Below are positions 44,961 to 57,755 of a stretch of DNA of 64,000 bases, piece after piece; position 1 is the first letter of the stretch; the number at the start of each line of letters is the position of its first letter. The DNA is from Hibiscus mutabilis (Eukaryota > Streptophyta > Magnoliopsida > Malvales > Malvaceae), in NCBI GenBank assembly GCA_019671005.1, contig CM033732.1:46117392-46181391 (forward strand). The letters are read 5' to 3'. The notes beneath the pieces were generated by a model. It ran no database searches and was not told the DNA's origin. It saw only the letters and a list, made by a program, of their open reading frames with translations. A program made the position numbers and the translations under genes.

Positions 44961-47900
44961 TTGAATGACATCAATTCAATTTTGAGAGTCAGAACTTTTA
45001 TGATTTGATAAAAAATGAATGAATCATTTTCTATCATTCCAATATTATCCTTATTTTCTTGAAGAAATACAAAGTAATAATCCAGAATAGTATTTCTCCT
45101 TCCTCTCTTGGATATCTTTAATGACACTTGTTTTTGAGGTTGTTGAGTTTGTTCTTCTGAAAACAATTACCTTATCTTGAATGAGAGTTGTTCAACATTG
45201 TTTTGCTGAGGTACTTGATTCACTTCTTGATTAATGATAGGTTTGAAAACCTAAACATCTTCAAAAGTGATAGTAGGAATTAAATTATAATCCAATTCCT
45301 CCTCAAAATCAATGTATCTAACCTTATTTCTCCCTTCAAACTCAACATCCTAAAAAAAATTATAGATCTCTCCTTAAATAATTCCTAATGTGGGATCATA
45401 AAACTTAAAACACATGGATCACTCAAAATAACTGAAGTAGTTGCTTGGTTTTGAAGTTTAATTTCTTCACATGTGTCCTAACTTATTACAAAAGAATCAA
45501 CCCTTTGTAACTTATCGTTGTTTCTTTTGAGTTGACCCTTAGTTTTTTTTTTTTTTTTAATATTTTCTTTTATTGCCCTTATTCTTAGAGACACTAACTA
45601 AATGAGCACTAACCGAATGAGTACTTTTACATTTATAATGCTTCAACTTTTCTTCCTCTTTAACACAATTAGAAATAAGCTCATTTAAAGTCTATTTCTC
45701 CTTTTGACAGTTGTAACTAATTTTGAATTGGTTAAACTGTATAGGAAGCGATACCAAAATCATAAGAACAAACAATTGTTAGAAAGTTTGATCTTATGTG
45801 CCTTAAATTTTGAAGCAATATTAAACATTTTTCATAATGTACTTCCTCACATTTCCTTGACCCTTATACTTCATAGACATAAAAAAAGGCATAAGTGATG
45901 TCATCTTAACCTTAATGTTTTGGGTAAATCATTTCTTAATTTCGTCAAGGAAACCCTTAATATGAGTAATCTCTTTAGATTTGTGCTCCTAAAGACTTAT
46001 AGAATGTTGTTCTTTATGACCATTAGACTCGTACAATTTGAACAATTTTCCCTCTCAAAATCCCTTTTTATGGGTGCTTACCGCGGTGAGAGGTGAAAGT
46101 TATTATTCCCTTAGTGCAAAGTCTGTGTTCATACAACCAAATACTATATGTAAGTGTCTTTTCTATTCCTTGAAACTAGTTTTACTAAACATGAGTGTAG
46201 AATGTATTTAACAGATATTGTGACAGCAAAGATAAATTACCTAAATATAGAACAAAAATAAATAAATAAATAAAATAAAAACAAGCTCACATAAATATTC
46301 ATAAGTAAACAAATAAATTCAAAATAATGGCTAGTTCCCCTCAAGATACCAAGCACAACATTAATATCAAGTCTTTGGACAGTAATATTAACTGTAAGCG
46401 GTACTCTTGTTGTAGCAATCAAACATTGACAATAAAATATGTCAAACAATAGATTAATCTTTGGAGTAACATATTGCTTACATAAAATACCTTATAATCG
46501 TCACACATTTATCGCCACAATTGTCGTTGTAATTCTACCAAATATTAACTTTCCTTTGGGCCAATTAATAAACGCATGAATTACAAAAACCCATAATTAT
46601 CTTAATATTTTAAATAAACTAATCTACACAAAAGCGGTCACTTTGGTGACATTATGTTTCAATTAATCCATTAAAATATTAGACATCCGAAGCCAAAATA
46701 TGAATTCAATTGTTTTAAAATATTTATCTTAATTTTATCTTTCAATCAAATTAAAAGATAACCAAAATAATAATAAATTTGAATAAAGGTAAACCTCATA
46801 TAAAGATACCAGACACTCCATTAATATTTTATCTTTGGACAAAACATTAACTTGCAAGTGATATCTTGGTACAGTAATCAAGCATTGATAATAAGAATAT
46901 GTCAAACAAAAATCTTCCTTTAGGCCGATTTATTGCTCACATATAAAACTGAATAATTATCACATGTTTATTACCACATTTGCACATGTAATAATGTTAA
47001 TTATTAACCTTCCTTTGGGCCAATTAATACTAACATAATCCGACTTACATGCACAAAACCTTCTATATATTAAAATAAAATAATTTCCACAATAGAGGTC
47101 ACTTTGGTGACTTAATGCTTTAATTAATTTATCTCAAAATATATAATATAAATATACCGATATTCAAATTTAAAATTTTATAACAGTCAAAACTGAAATT
47201 TCTGATAACACTTAAGTTTCCGAAATAACCCAACATAAGATTGTCTGAATGGGCTATCAGAAATCGAAAAAAAAAACTGAATTTTTTTTTTACTGTTTCT
47301 CAAAAATTTCTTAAACATGCATTTACCAAAATAAAACTTGAATTCAAAACACTAAATCTTTAACTAGAAGCCAAAATCAGAAGTATAATACAAATGAGTA
47401 ATTCATATAATGATCACTCAAAACTTTAATATAACCATAATAACCTAATAATCAAAAAAAAATTGAGCAAACAGAATCGAATATATACTTAAAATTAAAT
47501 ACAAATATATATATGTACACAATATAAATAGTGGAGTGATTCAAATCGAAGCAATTAACCAACACTTAAGCAACGAGGTTCGATTGCAATAGAACAAATA
47601 TATATTCTGTAAACTGAAGCTCCTAATTGATCCATACATAAAATGAAAGCAAGTTACAAAGCTCTTACTGTTACTAGGTAAAAGCCAAAAGTTAAATTAT
47701 GACAAAAAGTCAGCCTTTGTTCTCTTTGAAATCTCAATTACCAAAATTTTTAAACTTTTTTTTTTGTCAATGGAGATTAAAACACAATACCATAAATTAA
47801 TTTGTACCAAAATCTAATTAACTTTTATCCCGACATGAATTAAATGGCAAATATATGATCGGCAAAAACCTAACCACCGTGTTCGAATCCAACACGAAAC

Positions 47901-48292
47901 CGAAACAAAACATGCAAGCATTGAATTTTGAAACAAAAACATAGTCGGAATTTTGGTTTCACTGCTAGTTGGGCATACTAGCAAAGCTAAATAAAACTTA
48001 GCCATGCTTTTAAACAGAATAGCATTGATAGGCACGTGTAGAAAAAAAAACTTTATTAACCTAAACAAACTTAAGCCTTTTGCAGTAATTAATCGAATAT
48101 CGATTAAAACAAAATACACGTATTTAACCATCACATAAATCAAGATTGCAATAATATCTAATTGCAATTATATATTCAGTATACCCTAAAACCGAAACAA
48201 GAATGATGGACGCAAAACCCTAAAACCTTATAAACAAATCAATTCAGAAAAATAATAGAAAATAATTGATTCTTAATGATCCAACATGACGA

Positions 48293-48307
48293 GGCTTTGA
48301 TGCCACT
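48293..48307 (-). other. Primer binding site of element B
   Basis: The minus strand reads AGTGGCATCAAAGCC right after the 5' LTR, two changes from the copia initiator-Met primer site. Confidence 0.75.
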
Positions 48308-48774
48308 TGTTATAATTAAACCATAACTAAATATGAAATCTAAACCCATGATCTATCATGTCAAATCATCAATAATAATAAACCGAATGCGGAAGCGTAC
48401 CTGAATTAATCGATAGACTGAAAACCTAAAATCTTGATGTTGAAATCCAAATCTTTGGTATTGATCTTCCAAGAAGATAGATTTTCTCTTGACGTAAAAC
48501 TCTCTGATGGGGAAGGGGAGAAAAACAAGTTAACCTGTTTCTTGGAGACCACTACCTCTTTATATAGTTGATTTAATAATCAACTATTAAGTATTTATAA
48601 CTCTGCCCCTCATCGAATTATAAATACATCTTATGGTATCTACACTTTTATTTCCATGACATTTTAATACCCATGACACGCCTAACATAATTGGTCACTT
48701 AATTTTGTGTCATACTTTAAAATAGCAATATACATTATACATATGTGCCCACTATTACGGATTTAAATCCAACA
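48308..48774 (-). repeat. 5' LTR of element B
   Basis: 467 bp, differing from 42939-43405 at three positions by eye. Confidence 0.94.
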
Positions 48775-48779
48775 TCTTT

Positions 48780-49699
48780 TGCTTATAACTTTTTTTCTCC
48801 CAAGAGTAAAAGGCAAGCAGTCAAAAATACAATAAAAAACAATGTTAGATTCATAAAGCTCTGCTACAAATTTATCATATACAAAGTTTACATTCTAATT
48901 TTACATGCAAAAATTACATTCAATTCCTAAATCAATTTCAATCGGATTTATCTTATTTTCATTTCAGTCCACTAAAAGAAAGTAATTAAAAAAATACTCT
49001 GATTTAAGATTTAAGTGGAAAATAGGCTTCAATCTGAACCACATTGTAATAACTCGCTAAGCTATTGCATTAAATCGACACTCATTAAGGTCATTTAAGT
49101 AAGAAAAACAAACTTCCACAGAACAAACCGAATCTTTGAAGTTTGAATTGAATAAATTACTTAAAAATGAGAAAACAAATTGAAAATTAATAAAAAAACA
49201 ATCTAAGCAACTAAGAATTACTCGCGTAAATGAAGCCGTTTTCTTGCGTTTGGTTCCCGTCATCGAACACTGTATTGATTAAACAAATTAAAAGCAGAGG
49301 TTGTCAGCTGCAGCAAGTAAAAGAATACGTATAAGCAAAGCGAACGATTTATACGTATTTTCAGTATCCATATACGTACCGAAAAACTGAAAAACTGCTC
49401 TCAAGTAAACTATAAAAAGTGAGCACTTTCTTTATCTATTATTTTGGATATTTATTAAATTGAGATTATGGGTTATTATATAATACATTATTATTGAAAA
49501 TATATATTTAAATATAAAAAAATTATTAGACGGGTCTGGCTCAACACATCATACATAGTCACATCTAATAATAATTTTTCATCTCATTTTTTTCAAAGTG
49601 AATCTTCACATTTTCCTACATGTCATTAAATGAATGAATCTCATTGGATGAGACTATGGATGACGTGGTGAGCCGAGACCATATAATAGTTTCCCTTAA
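48780..49699. other. Non-coding region downstream of element B
   Basis: AT-rich with no recognised gene. About 49050-49260 has a slightly better base balance but only short frames without family resemblance. Confidence 0.5.
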
Positions 49700-50140
49700 A
49701 TATGGGTAAAACTTTGATACACATGCTGTGTAAAATTAATTTTACACAAGTATGTGTATTTACACTATAAAAACCTAAATCCTAAATTCCTAACCCTAAA
49801 CCTTAAACCCTATACACTAAATTCTAAACATTAATCTTAAATTCTAAACCCTGCAACCTAAACCCCTAAACTAAAACCCTAACCCCTAAAACTAAAAGGC
49901 ATGTGTAAACTAAAGTTTAACCGTAATATCCCAAATTTTAGCTAGTGACTAAATTGTAAATTTTGAAAGTTTAGGGGGTTAAAGTATAAACTTTGAAAAA
50001 GTTTGGCGACTAAAGTGTAAATTTCCCCAACAAGTAATTTTATTCCATATAAGAGTGAATTGGATCGAAATAGGTACCTTGATATCGGTTTTAAGAATTA
50101 AGATGCAGAAAAAGGTACCGATTTTGGATCGAATGAAATT

Positions 50141-50195
50141 GTTAGGCGTGCTCAGGCCAGAGAAATACAAGGATGGATGACCTATGGGAAGGTCC
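50141..50195 (+). other. 5S rRNA-like segment in element D
   Basis: GTTAGGCGTGCTCAGGC, then AGAGAAATACAAGGATGG, then ATGACCTATGGGAAGGTCC. This matches plant 5S rRNA from about position 49 to 103 at roughly 43 of 52 aligned bases by eye. The A-box, intermediate element and C-box are all present at nearly native spacing. The segment lies about 220 bp from the element end, at the place equivalent to that in element C. Confidence 0.85.
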
Positions 50196-53189
50196 CATAA
50201 AAGTGTTTCTGATCGATAATTTGGACTCAGTAAGAGTAAAGAATATTCGTTTGGATTTACGATAAAGGATTTCTAAGAGAAAATTATACTCTTTGAAGAT
50301 TTTCGATGATTATTGGGATAATAGACTGAATTAAGAAAATTCAGTCTAAGATGTGGAATTTTTAGAATAAATTTGATAGCTCGATAAAGGTGAAATCGCA
50401 GTAAAAGTATTTTATGAATATCGGGAAATCGGATCGAACTGAAATTTCAGAGGCTGATCCAAAAGCCATGGAAAATTCATAAAATACTATTTTATGAATA
50501 TTTTATTATAGTTGGTTGGATTCCAAGTAGACTTAGTTGAATTTTTACAAGAATGTCAAACTAGTAAATAAAAAACTAGTTGGAAGGCAAATTGGTCATT
50601 TTGCTCCAATGGCATTTTTGAAATATATAAAAAGATACAAGGGTAATTTTGGAAGAATAAAATGGAAGATTAAATCTTGGCCCTTTGTTAATGATAAGAT
50701 CAATCTCAACTGTTGGATTAAAAGGGCATTTTAGTATTTTCATTATCTAAAATTCATTTATACAAGAAAAATGTCCAAATTGGATGAAAAACAAAAGATG
50801 AAGACCATTCTTCATCCTCAAATTTCGAAATATGAGGGGGAGAAAGAAAGAAAATGGAGAAAAATTTTCCAAGTTCGATTAAAGCCCTGAAACTCGATTT
50901 TCAGGTAATATTTTCAACTGCAAAGTTGTTCTACTCTTCAAGCTCTATCTTTTGGTATAAATAATTCATGGAAACATGCTTGATTGATGAGAATTTTGCA
51001 TGAGAAGAAATTAGGGTTTATAGAAAAAGTTTGGGGCTTTTGGAATTTTATGATTTCATGATGAAATTCAAGTTGAAATCAAGCTAGTATAATTTTAAAA
51101 TCATGTTATTGAGTTGAGATTTAAGCCCTACATATTTTAGATTGTATAAAGATGATTAGGGTTTATGGATTCAAGTTTGATTTAGTGTTTGTGATGTTGG
51201 ATAAATGATCTAGTAAGCTTGAATTTGTTATTTGTAAGCAAAACCCTAAATTAAAGGTATAAGGACCATTTTGGAAATTCTAAAAGTTAGAGGACTAATC
51301 TGATTTTTTATGATTTGAAGTGTATTTATGTTATTATTGATGTTGGAGATGTGAAATTGAAGTTAGAATGCAAAACCGATGTTAAATCGAGTTAGTGACC
51401 ATTTTGACAAATTGTCAAAGTTAAGTGACCAATTCGGAAATGAGGTTTTAGAGAAGGACTAAATATGATTTTAGTTGAAATAATAGAATTCAAGTAGTAA
51501 TGTTGATTTGAGGACTAATTTGCAAAGTTAAGAAGCTTGAATACTTATCTTTGCATTTTTAGTGATTATTTTAGAAAGAACGAAAAATTTGAGGGAATTA
51601 TTTTTGAATAATTATTTGATGAAGAAAGTGATACATTAGTGGTTTAAATTAAGTAAGAGGACCAAATTGACAAATAGCAAAGTAAGGATAAATTAGTATA
51701 AAGTTTGAAGTTATTTACGGACGTTGTGTAGGAAAATTGGATTTGGCAGTAAGTTTGAAAATTCACCATAAATTCTACAAAAATGGTTAGATGGTGAATT
51801 TTATATCGATGTAAAGATTTATTCGTTTAGTTTCTTTTAAAACAAACGGTGATTGATTTCGATTCATATATCAAAAAGATATAAATTTTTAAGTGATGAA
51901 AGGTCAGAAAACAGAATAGCAGTCTGTTCTGAAATTCAATCTAGAATTCAACTTTGAAAATTTGCCATAAATCGTACAAATTGAATCTGGGTTATTAGTT
52001 TATATGGTTGAAAATATTATCGAATCTAGTTTCGTTTCCAACAAACGGAAACTGATTTCGAGTTTCGAGTTAAAAGATATTAATTTTTAATCGAATGAAG
52101 GTCAGAAAAATTACATAACAGTTTCTATCAGGACAGCCCTGTAGACGGGAGTTTGATGAATTTTTTCTTTTTTTTTGTAAATTTTATTAAATTATGTGGC
52201 TTATACTGTTAGAACCGTTATCGAATCTAGTTTCTACGGTATAAAGGAGATTAAGATTCAGTACGTATTCTACCTTGTAGAAGTAAATCTTTGATGGTAG
52301 TGCAAGTTGACATAAAATGGAAATTGAGACAATTTGTGTCTAATGTTGGTTAGCAAGCTTGGAGGAATTATTTAAAGATCAAAATGGTTATTAGGGACCA
52401 AAAATGAGTTTGTGAACAGTATAAGGAAGGAAATAAATTTATGGAAAATTTTTTATGTTAAATGATTAAATAGCTTAATTGAAATATTGTTAGAAGTGAA
52501 TCTAACAAATGTTTATTGATATTCATGTGATAAATGGAGTTGGATCCGAAACAAAAGAAAGTTCGAGGTACTGTAAAGGAAATGATCAATAGAGCTTAGT
52601 GAGGCATATTAATAAATGGCCAAGGTGAGTGCATTTATATGTTTTAAAATGCAATTATGAAGACTTGCGAATAGTCGACCTTCATTTAAAATAGTATTGC
52701 ATTATATATATATATGTTGAGTTAATGTATGTTGCAATAAAGGTAAATTAAATAGAATATGAAGTATGAATGGCTAATCTGAGAAATGATGATGATCTAT
52801 GTTTACCATGAATATTTTATGATGAAGCATGAAATATGAAATGTCTATATGTATGATTGATTATGATGTTGAGTTGATGATGAAAGAAATGCCCAAGTAT
52901 TGTGTATGAGAGTCCATGGTATAATTGGCATGTCATGGAGTCTTTAGCAGTTGCACCCTCATGTTCATGTTATCAAACAGATATTGTGACAAAATAATTG
53001 TGTCACATGCACCCTGGGGATCCACGCCCACTGTGCCCGAGTGCACTGTCGAGGTGCTTCATGTTTATGGGGAGCAAAGAGCGTCCCCGAGTACGTACTC
53101 ATCTTCACATTCACGTTAGACACTACGATGTCATTTCAAGATGACTCGCGTACCTCGATCTCATATAGCGTACTTTGGGCAATGATAAA

Positions 53190-53690
53190 AGAATCATGTC
53201 ACGTAAATGAATTATGTCATGTAAACAAATCATGATACGTATATGAATCATGTAATGAATATGAACCATGCCATGAATACGGAACATGCCATGTATATGA
53301 ATTAAATCACGTATATGAATCATGTCAGGTAAAAGAATCATGCCATGTAAATGAATCAAGTTATGTATATGAATCATGTCACGTATATGAATCATGACAT
53401 GTATACAATTTATGTTACGTATATGAATTATGTCATGCATATGAATTATGCCATGTACACGTATCATGTTATGTATATGAATTAAGTCATGTATATGAAT
53501 GATGTCACGTATATGAATCATGCCACGTATATGAGTTATGGCACGTATATAGATTCTGCCATGCATATAATTCATGCCCTATATATATGAATTATGTCAT
53601 ATATATATAAATCATGTCATGCATGTGAATTAGGCCATGCGTATGAAATATGTCGTGTATGTGAACTGTGCCATGTATATGATTTACTTG
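53190..53690 (+). repeat. 20-bp minisatellite in element D
   Basis: About 25 units of consensus GTATATGAATCATGTCACGT, diverged, with period 20. A 150-codon minus-strand frame (IHIRDMIH-like) is only the translated repeat. Confidence 0.92.
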
Positions 53691-54832
53691 ACAATGATGG
53701 AGTATTGGAAACTAGACTAAGTTAGAAAAATTATGACTTGCACATGAATATTGACTGACTAAAATGCTTGCATTACATTGAAAATGGCATTGCATTTCTC
53801 TATAATATATGATATGATACATTGCACGACATGGCAAGCTTGATGGAATACCAGGTACGAATTATTGTTTGCATAAATGATGATGCATTATGCATACATG
53901 AAATATGGATAATGACAAGATTAAAATGAAACAAAATACACCATGGGGATCCAAGCCCATAGTGTCAAGTGCACTAACAAGGTGTTTAATATAAAGAGCA
54001 AATAGCGTCCTCTCGACTACTTACTCTACATGGCACTACGATGCAGATAGGTTACGAGGTTTCAATGGGCCTCTAGCCAGACACGATGATAATAATAACA
54101 AGATGATACATGATTCAGATGTTACATGTTACTTGCTACATATGTTATATAATACATGATACAAATGTTACATGATTACATAATACATAAATAAGAAGTT
54201 ACATGTCACATGACCAAGAAGCACATGACTTAATGATAGAAAGGTTACATGATATATGATAGAATACATGTTATGCAAATGATGGCATAAAGAAAGCATG
54301 TTCGTGATAGAGAATATATTATACAATAAAAACATGATTTATATGATAGTTATGATACATGACATATGTACATTGTGGTATACTTGTCATGTTATAGAGA
54401 CAATGAAATGCACTTTTATATATGACATACTGTATTACATTATTTTATGTTTTTAAAATAAATAATTTAACTACCTCACTAAGTTCGTACTTAACGTGTG
54501 ATTGTTTCACACGTAGGTTAAGTTGGAGCACTTGAAGAGGAGTCAAGCATGCTGTTCAAGCTACAATCTGCATAACATCAATAAGACATTCTAATTTATG
54601 ACAATCTCTAGTGGGCATGTAAACTATTTACTTACTGATAGTATATGATGCATTAAATTGAATTATAATGATAGTTTAAATAATCAGCTAGACGATGAAT
54701 CGTATAGGGATAAAAAAATTTAAGATCAACTTTCAGTAGCATGTTTAAGTAACATCTATAATGTATATTCAACTACGAGTATACGTTATGGGTGTTACAT
54801 ACACGACATGTGTATCAAAAATTTTTCCTTTA

Positions 54833-56159
54833 AATATATATATATAATCTAAATTTTTAATTCTAAACTTTAAACTCTCAATACTACCTTCTAAAATTTA
54901 ACTTTAAACCTTAAATTTTAAATTATATAATTTAAATATGTAGCTCCTAAATTCTAAATTAAATCTCTACTCTAAAATATTTTTATTACAAAAAATATTA
55001 TTGAGTTATCAAAAAACAACAACAACAACAAATAATTAATGAATTTAGCGAGACGAGCCATTACCGCATAAACTTCGCATTTTTGTTTCTTTTGTCTTTC
55101 TAAAGCTACTAAATTGTTTGTTTCGTGACATAATGAAACGATAGATCTTTTAAATAAGATCATAAGTGATTATAAGGAAATATTGGTTTAAACTTTTTTT
55201 AACCTTTTGATAATATGAATAGAAATTCTATGTTTTTTCCTATTTATGCTCTCACACTATAAAACTAGGGTTAGGGTTTATGATTAAGGTTTAAGGTTAT
55301 GGTTTAAAGAATTATAGGTATAGTGCATTTTTAGGATTTATGATTTAGAATTTAGGGTTATAGATTAAAATTTATTTTTTTAGTGTTGGAGCACCGAAAA
55401 GGGATAAATGATTTTTGTCCTTGATGAAGTACAAATATTTTATAGACAAAAGTTGCTCGAACTCGAATTTTTTAAAATAAATATTTTTTTACTAGATCAT
55501 TAGTTGAATTCGAGACTTTAAGAATTGGTTATTTGATTTTAGTGTTACGTAAGGTTAGTACAAAAGCTTCTTATAATTTAAAATAAAATTCAAGGAAATA
55601 GATTTTAATATGTGAAAAATGAGAGAATTTTAAAAATCTATGCTTAACTACGACGAGTAGGGGGCGGAACCTTATGGCAATAAGGATCTCTGGGCTCCAA
55701 AATTTTGGAAGACCCATATTTGACTTTTAAATTTTTTATTACTTTAGATATTTTTAGTATATTTCAAAAAATTTAAATATTTTTAATTAATTTTTTTAAA
55801 AAAATAAATATTTTCTTTAATTTTCAAATTTTAACAATTTTAGTTATGCATGAGATTCGAACTCATACAATATGGGACAAAAAAGTATCCTTAACTACTA
55901 GATTAGTTAGTAAATTTTATCCTATTTTTTAAAATTAAGTTAAATCTTTTAAAAAATTTAATTTAAACCTTTAATTTTTAAAAAAAGTTTAAAATAAATT
56001 CTCTCAAACTACAATATTAAGATTCACTACTAATACAAATATATAAGCAAACTTGATCATTCATCACAACATTTTTCTCATACTCTTTTTTTATGAATTC
56101 TCGTGTCATTTTTTTGAAATAAATAAAAAATCAAGAACTAATGAAGCATGTAATTTAAT
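54833..56159. other. Non-coding, MITE debris
   Basis: No gene. About 55226-55410 contains tagggttagggttta text and a gttggagcaccgaaaaggg end like the segments near 22200. About 55655-55990 is a GGGGCGGAACC-type dispersed repeat similar to 12783-13080. Confidence 0.5.
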
Positions 56160-57019
56160 GTCATCAAGGATGCTGAGGAACGACATGGTTATTCGGGTAA
56201 TGCAAGAGATGAAACTATTAAAACTTGAGATTTTGAATAACTACTTGAGCTAACCTTTTGTAGTGGTGAGACGATTATCCATCAGGGTGTGCATTATTCG
56301 GTTTTAACTGAATTAACCGACCGAACTGAATATTTTTCGGTTAATTCGGTCGGTTAATTTTAGTTAGGTTCGGTTAACGGTTATTTTTTTTTTAGAAATT
56401 CGGTTATCAGCTCGAAATTGGTTAATTAACCGAATTAACCGAAATTATTATATATTAAATATTATATATATTACATATATTTTTTGGTCATTGAACTTTT
56501 AAAAATTATAAAATGATCATTAATTTTTTTGATATATTATAAAATGTTCATTAAACTTTTATCAAATTAGTATAAAATAAAAGTTTAGTGACTAAAAAGG
56601 TCATTTTAGCATAATTTAGTGACCAAATGTGTAATTTACCCAAAATTTTATAACAAATTTCGGTTAATTCGAAAACTGACAGAATTAACCGAAATAATTT
56701 CGGTTCGGTTAATTCGGTTAAAGCTAATTCGGTTCGGTTAACGGTTAAAGTTATAAAAATTTTGGTTAATTCGGTTATGGTTAATTCGGTTCGGCCACCG
56801 ACCGAATTAACCGAATGCACACCCCTATTATCCATTGGTGATTGAATCGAATTTTGTGTGGCGGTAGCATGGATTCTTCATAAGGAGAAACGATCTTGGT
56901 ATCTTTGACAATATTTTTCAGCGATCGATCATGCTTGTTTGAAGTTGGATAGTGTCTGCTTTCATAATGTGTATCGCGAAGTGAATACTATGGCAGATGC
57001 ATTGGCGAAAAGGAGATGA
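56160..57019 (+). pseudogene. LINE RNase-H remnant, interrupted by a MITE
   Basis: At about 56930-57019 the plus strand reads ACLKLDSVCFHNVYREVN then TMADALAKRR and a stop. This is the C-terminal signature of the RNase H domain carried by plant non-LTR elements. The preceding part is decayed and is split by the MITE at 56283-56826. Confidence 0.6.
56283..56826. mobile_element. TTCGGTTAA-rich MITE with 9-bp duplication
   Basis: Inverted ends AGGGTGTGCATT ... AATGCACACCCCT, and long stretches of GGTTAATTCGGTT and its complement throughout. A perfect 9-bp duplication attatccat lies on each side (56274-56282, 56827-56835). It is related in composition to the element at 26099-26529. Confidence 0.85.
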
Positions 57020-57639
57020 TAGATCATCGTGGTTCCATATAATGGCTTAGGTCTGGTTAAAATTTGGTATCCTTTGGCTGATATATGGTCCTTGTGGGTG
57101 GTGATTATTTTGTGCGCATAGTATGTTTTATCGAGTTGGGTGTTTCAGTTTTTATTGGTGTTTGTTTGTTGGAGTTTTTTTGCGTGATTTTCTTTTACAC
57201 TATCATGTTGAACTCTTTTCCTCAATCTAAGATTAGAAAGATTTTTAATGAAGTATATGATAGTGATGACTTGTATGATTTACCCTTTAACAATATTATA
57301 TTTTCTTTGTCGATAAAAAATATAATTTTTATTTAATTTTAAACAAGACAATCATGTGAAAATGATGATGAATTTGTAATTCTTTTTGTCCCGTCATTTT
57401 AATTAATTACATTCCATTCAATTTAGGGTGGGTAGAATTCGGTTAGATTTAAAAATATCAGAAAAATCAAATTGTTGAAGTTAACTTGAATTAATATTCA
57501 ATTTTTTAAATTCAAATTAAAATAATTCTCAATTTAAACAACTGGACTAAACCAATTAGCAAAATGATATTGTTTTGAAAATTAGAGTTTATTTTACTTT
57601 TTGAACAAGTGAAGGAGACTGCTCCTATTGAGAATTAAT

Positions 57640-57755
57640 CACAGGACCTAGAGAAGAGGGAGAAAATGAGTACTTTTGCTGGGTTTAGAACTTAAGACTT
57701 AAAAAAAGGAGGAAGCAGGTGACAAAGCTCTGGCCACCATGCCATCATTGTTTTT
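57640..57755 (-). mobile_element. Possible SINE
   Basis: The minus strand has ATGGTGGCCAGAGCTTTG (A-box-like) and AAGTTCTAAACCCAGC (B-box-like GGTTCRANNCC) about 40 bases apart, followed by pyrimidine-rich sequence. Ends and target duplication are not determined. Confidence 0.4.

Larger units (their letters stand above)
42939..48774 (-). mobile_element. Young but defective copia retrotransposon B
   Basis: 5.8 kb with 467-bp LTRs at 42939-43405 and 48308-48774. A perfect 5-bp duplication tcttt flanks it (42934-42938, 48775-48779). The polypurine tract complement (atctcccactt) lies at 43406. The primer-site-like TGGCATCAAAGCC lies beside the right LTR. I count only three differences between the two LTRs, so the insertion is recent. 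Nevertheless the interior encodes no intact protein and lacks the RT catalytic region, so it must have moved using enzymes from elsewhere. It is collinear with element A over most of its length. Confidence 0.94.
49922..54799 (+). mobile_element. Long LTR-like element D (4.9 kb), inverted relative of C
   Basis: It starts CGTAATATCCC (C family TGTAATACC) and ends GGTGTTACA. It shares blocks with the reverse of C: the 5S-like segment, gatatcgggaaatcgga, ctgaaatttcagaggct, GAGTACGTACTC, and the end GGTGTTACA. The target duplication is imperfect (taac / tacac), fitting an old insertion. No gag-pol is seen. Two ggggatcca-containing blocks (about 53000-53110 and 53940-54060) flank a minisatellite. 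Solo-LTR status is inferred. Confidence 0.65.
49700..54832. mobile_element. MITE with telomere-like core, split by element D
   Basis: The left end (aaaactttgatacacatgc, 49707 on) is inverted relative to the right end (tacacgacatgtgtatcaaaa, 54800 on). The left part holds CCTAAACC-like runs at 49776-49890. The two halves are separated by element D. Confidence 0.6.

Noticed and set aside
31581..48774. A and B as one segmental duplication
   Set aside because: They have different target duplications (tttta, tcttt) and each has LTRs more alike within than between, so they are separate insertions.
42211..50195. Functional 5S rRNA genes
   Set aside because: Only about the 3' half is recognisable, the 5' third and terminator are missing, and both copies sit inside mobile elements.
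53123..53575. A 150-codon minus-strand ORF rich in His, Ile and Arg
   Set aside because: It is the translation of a 20-bp minisatellite; three units make a multiple of three, so the frame stays open by arithmetic.
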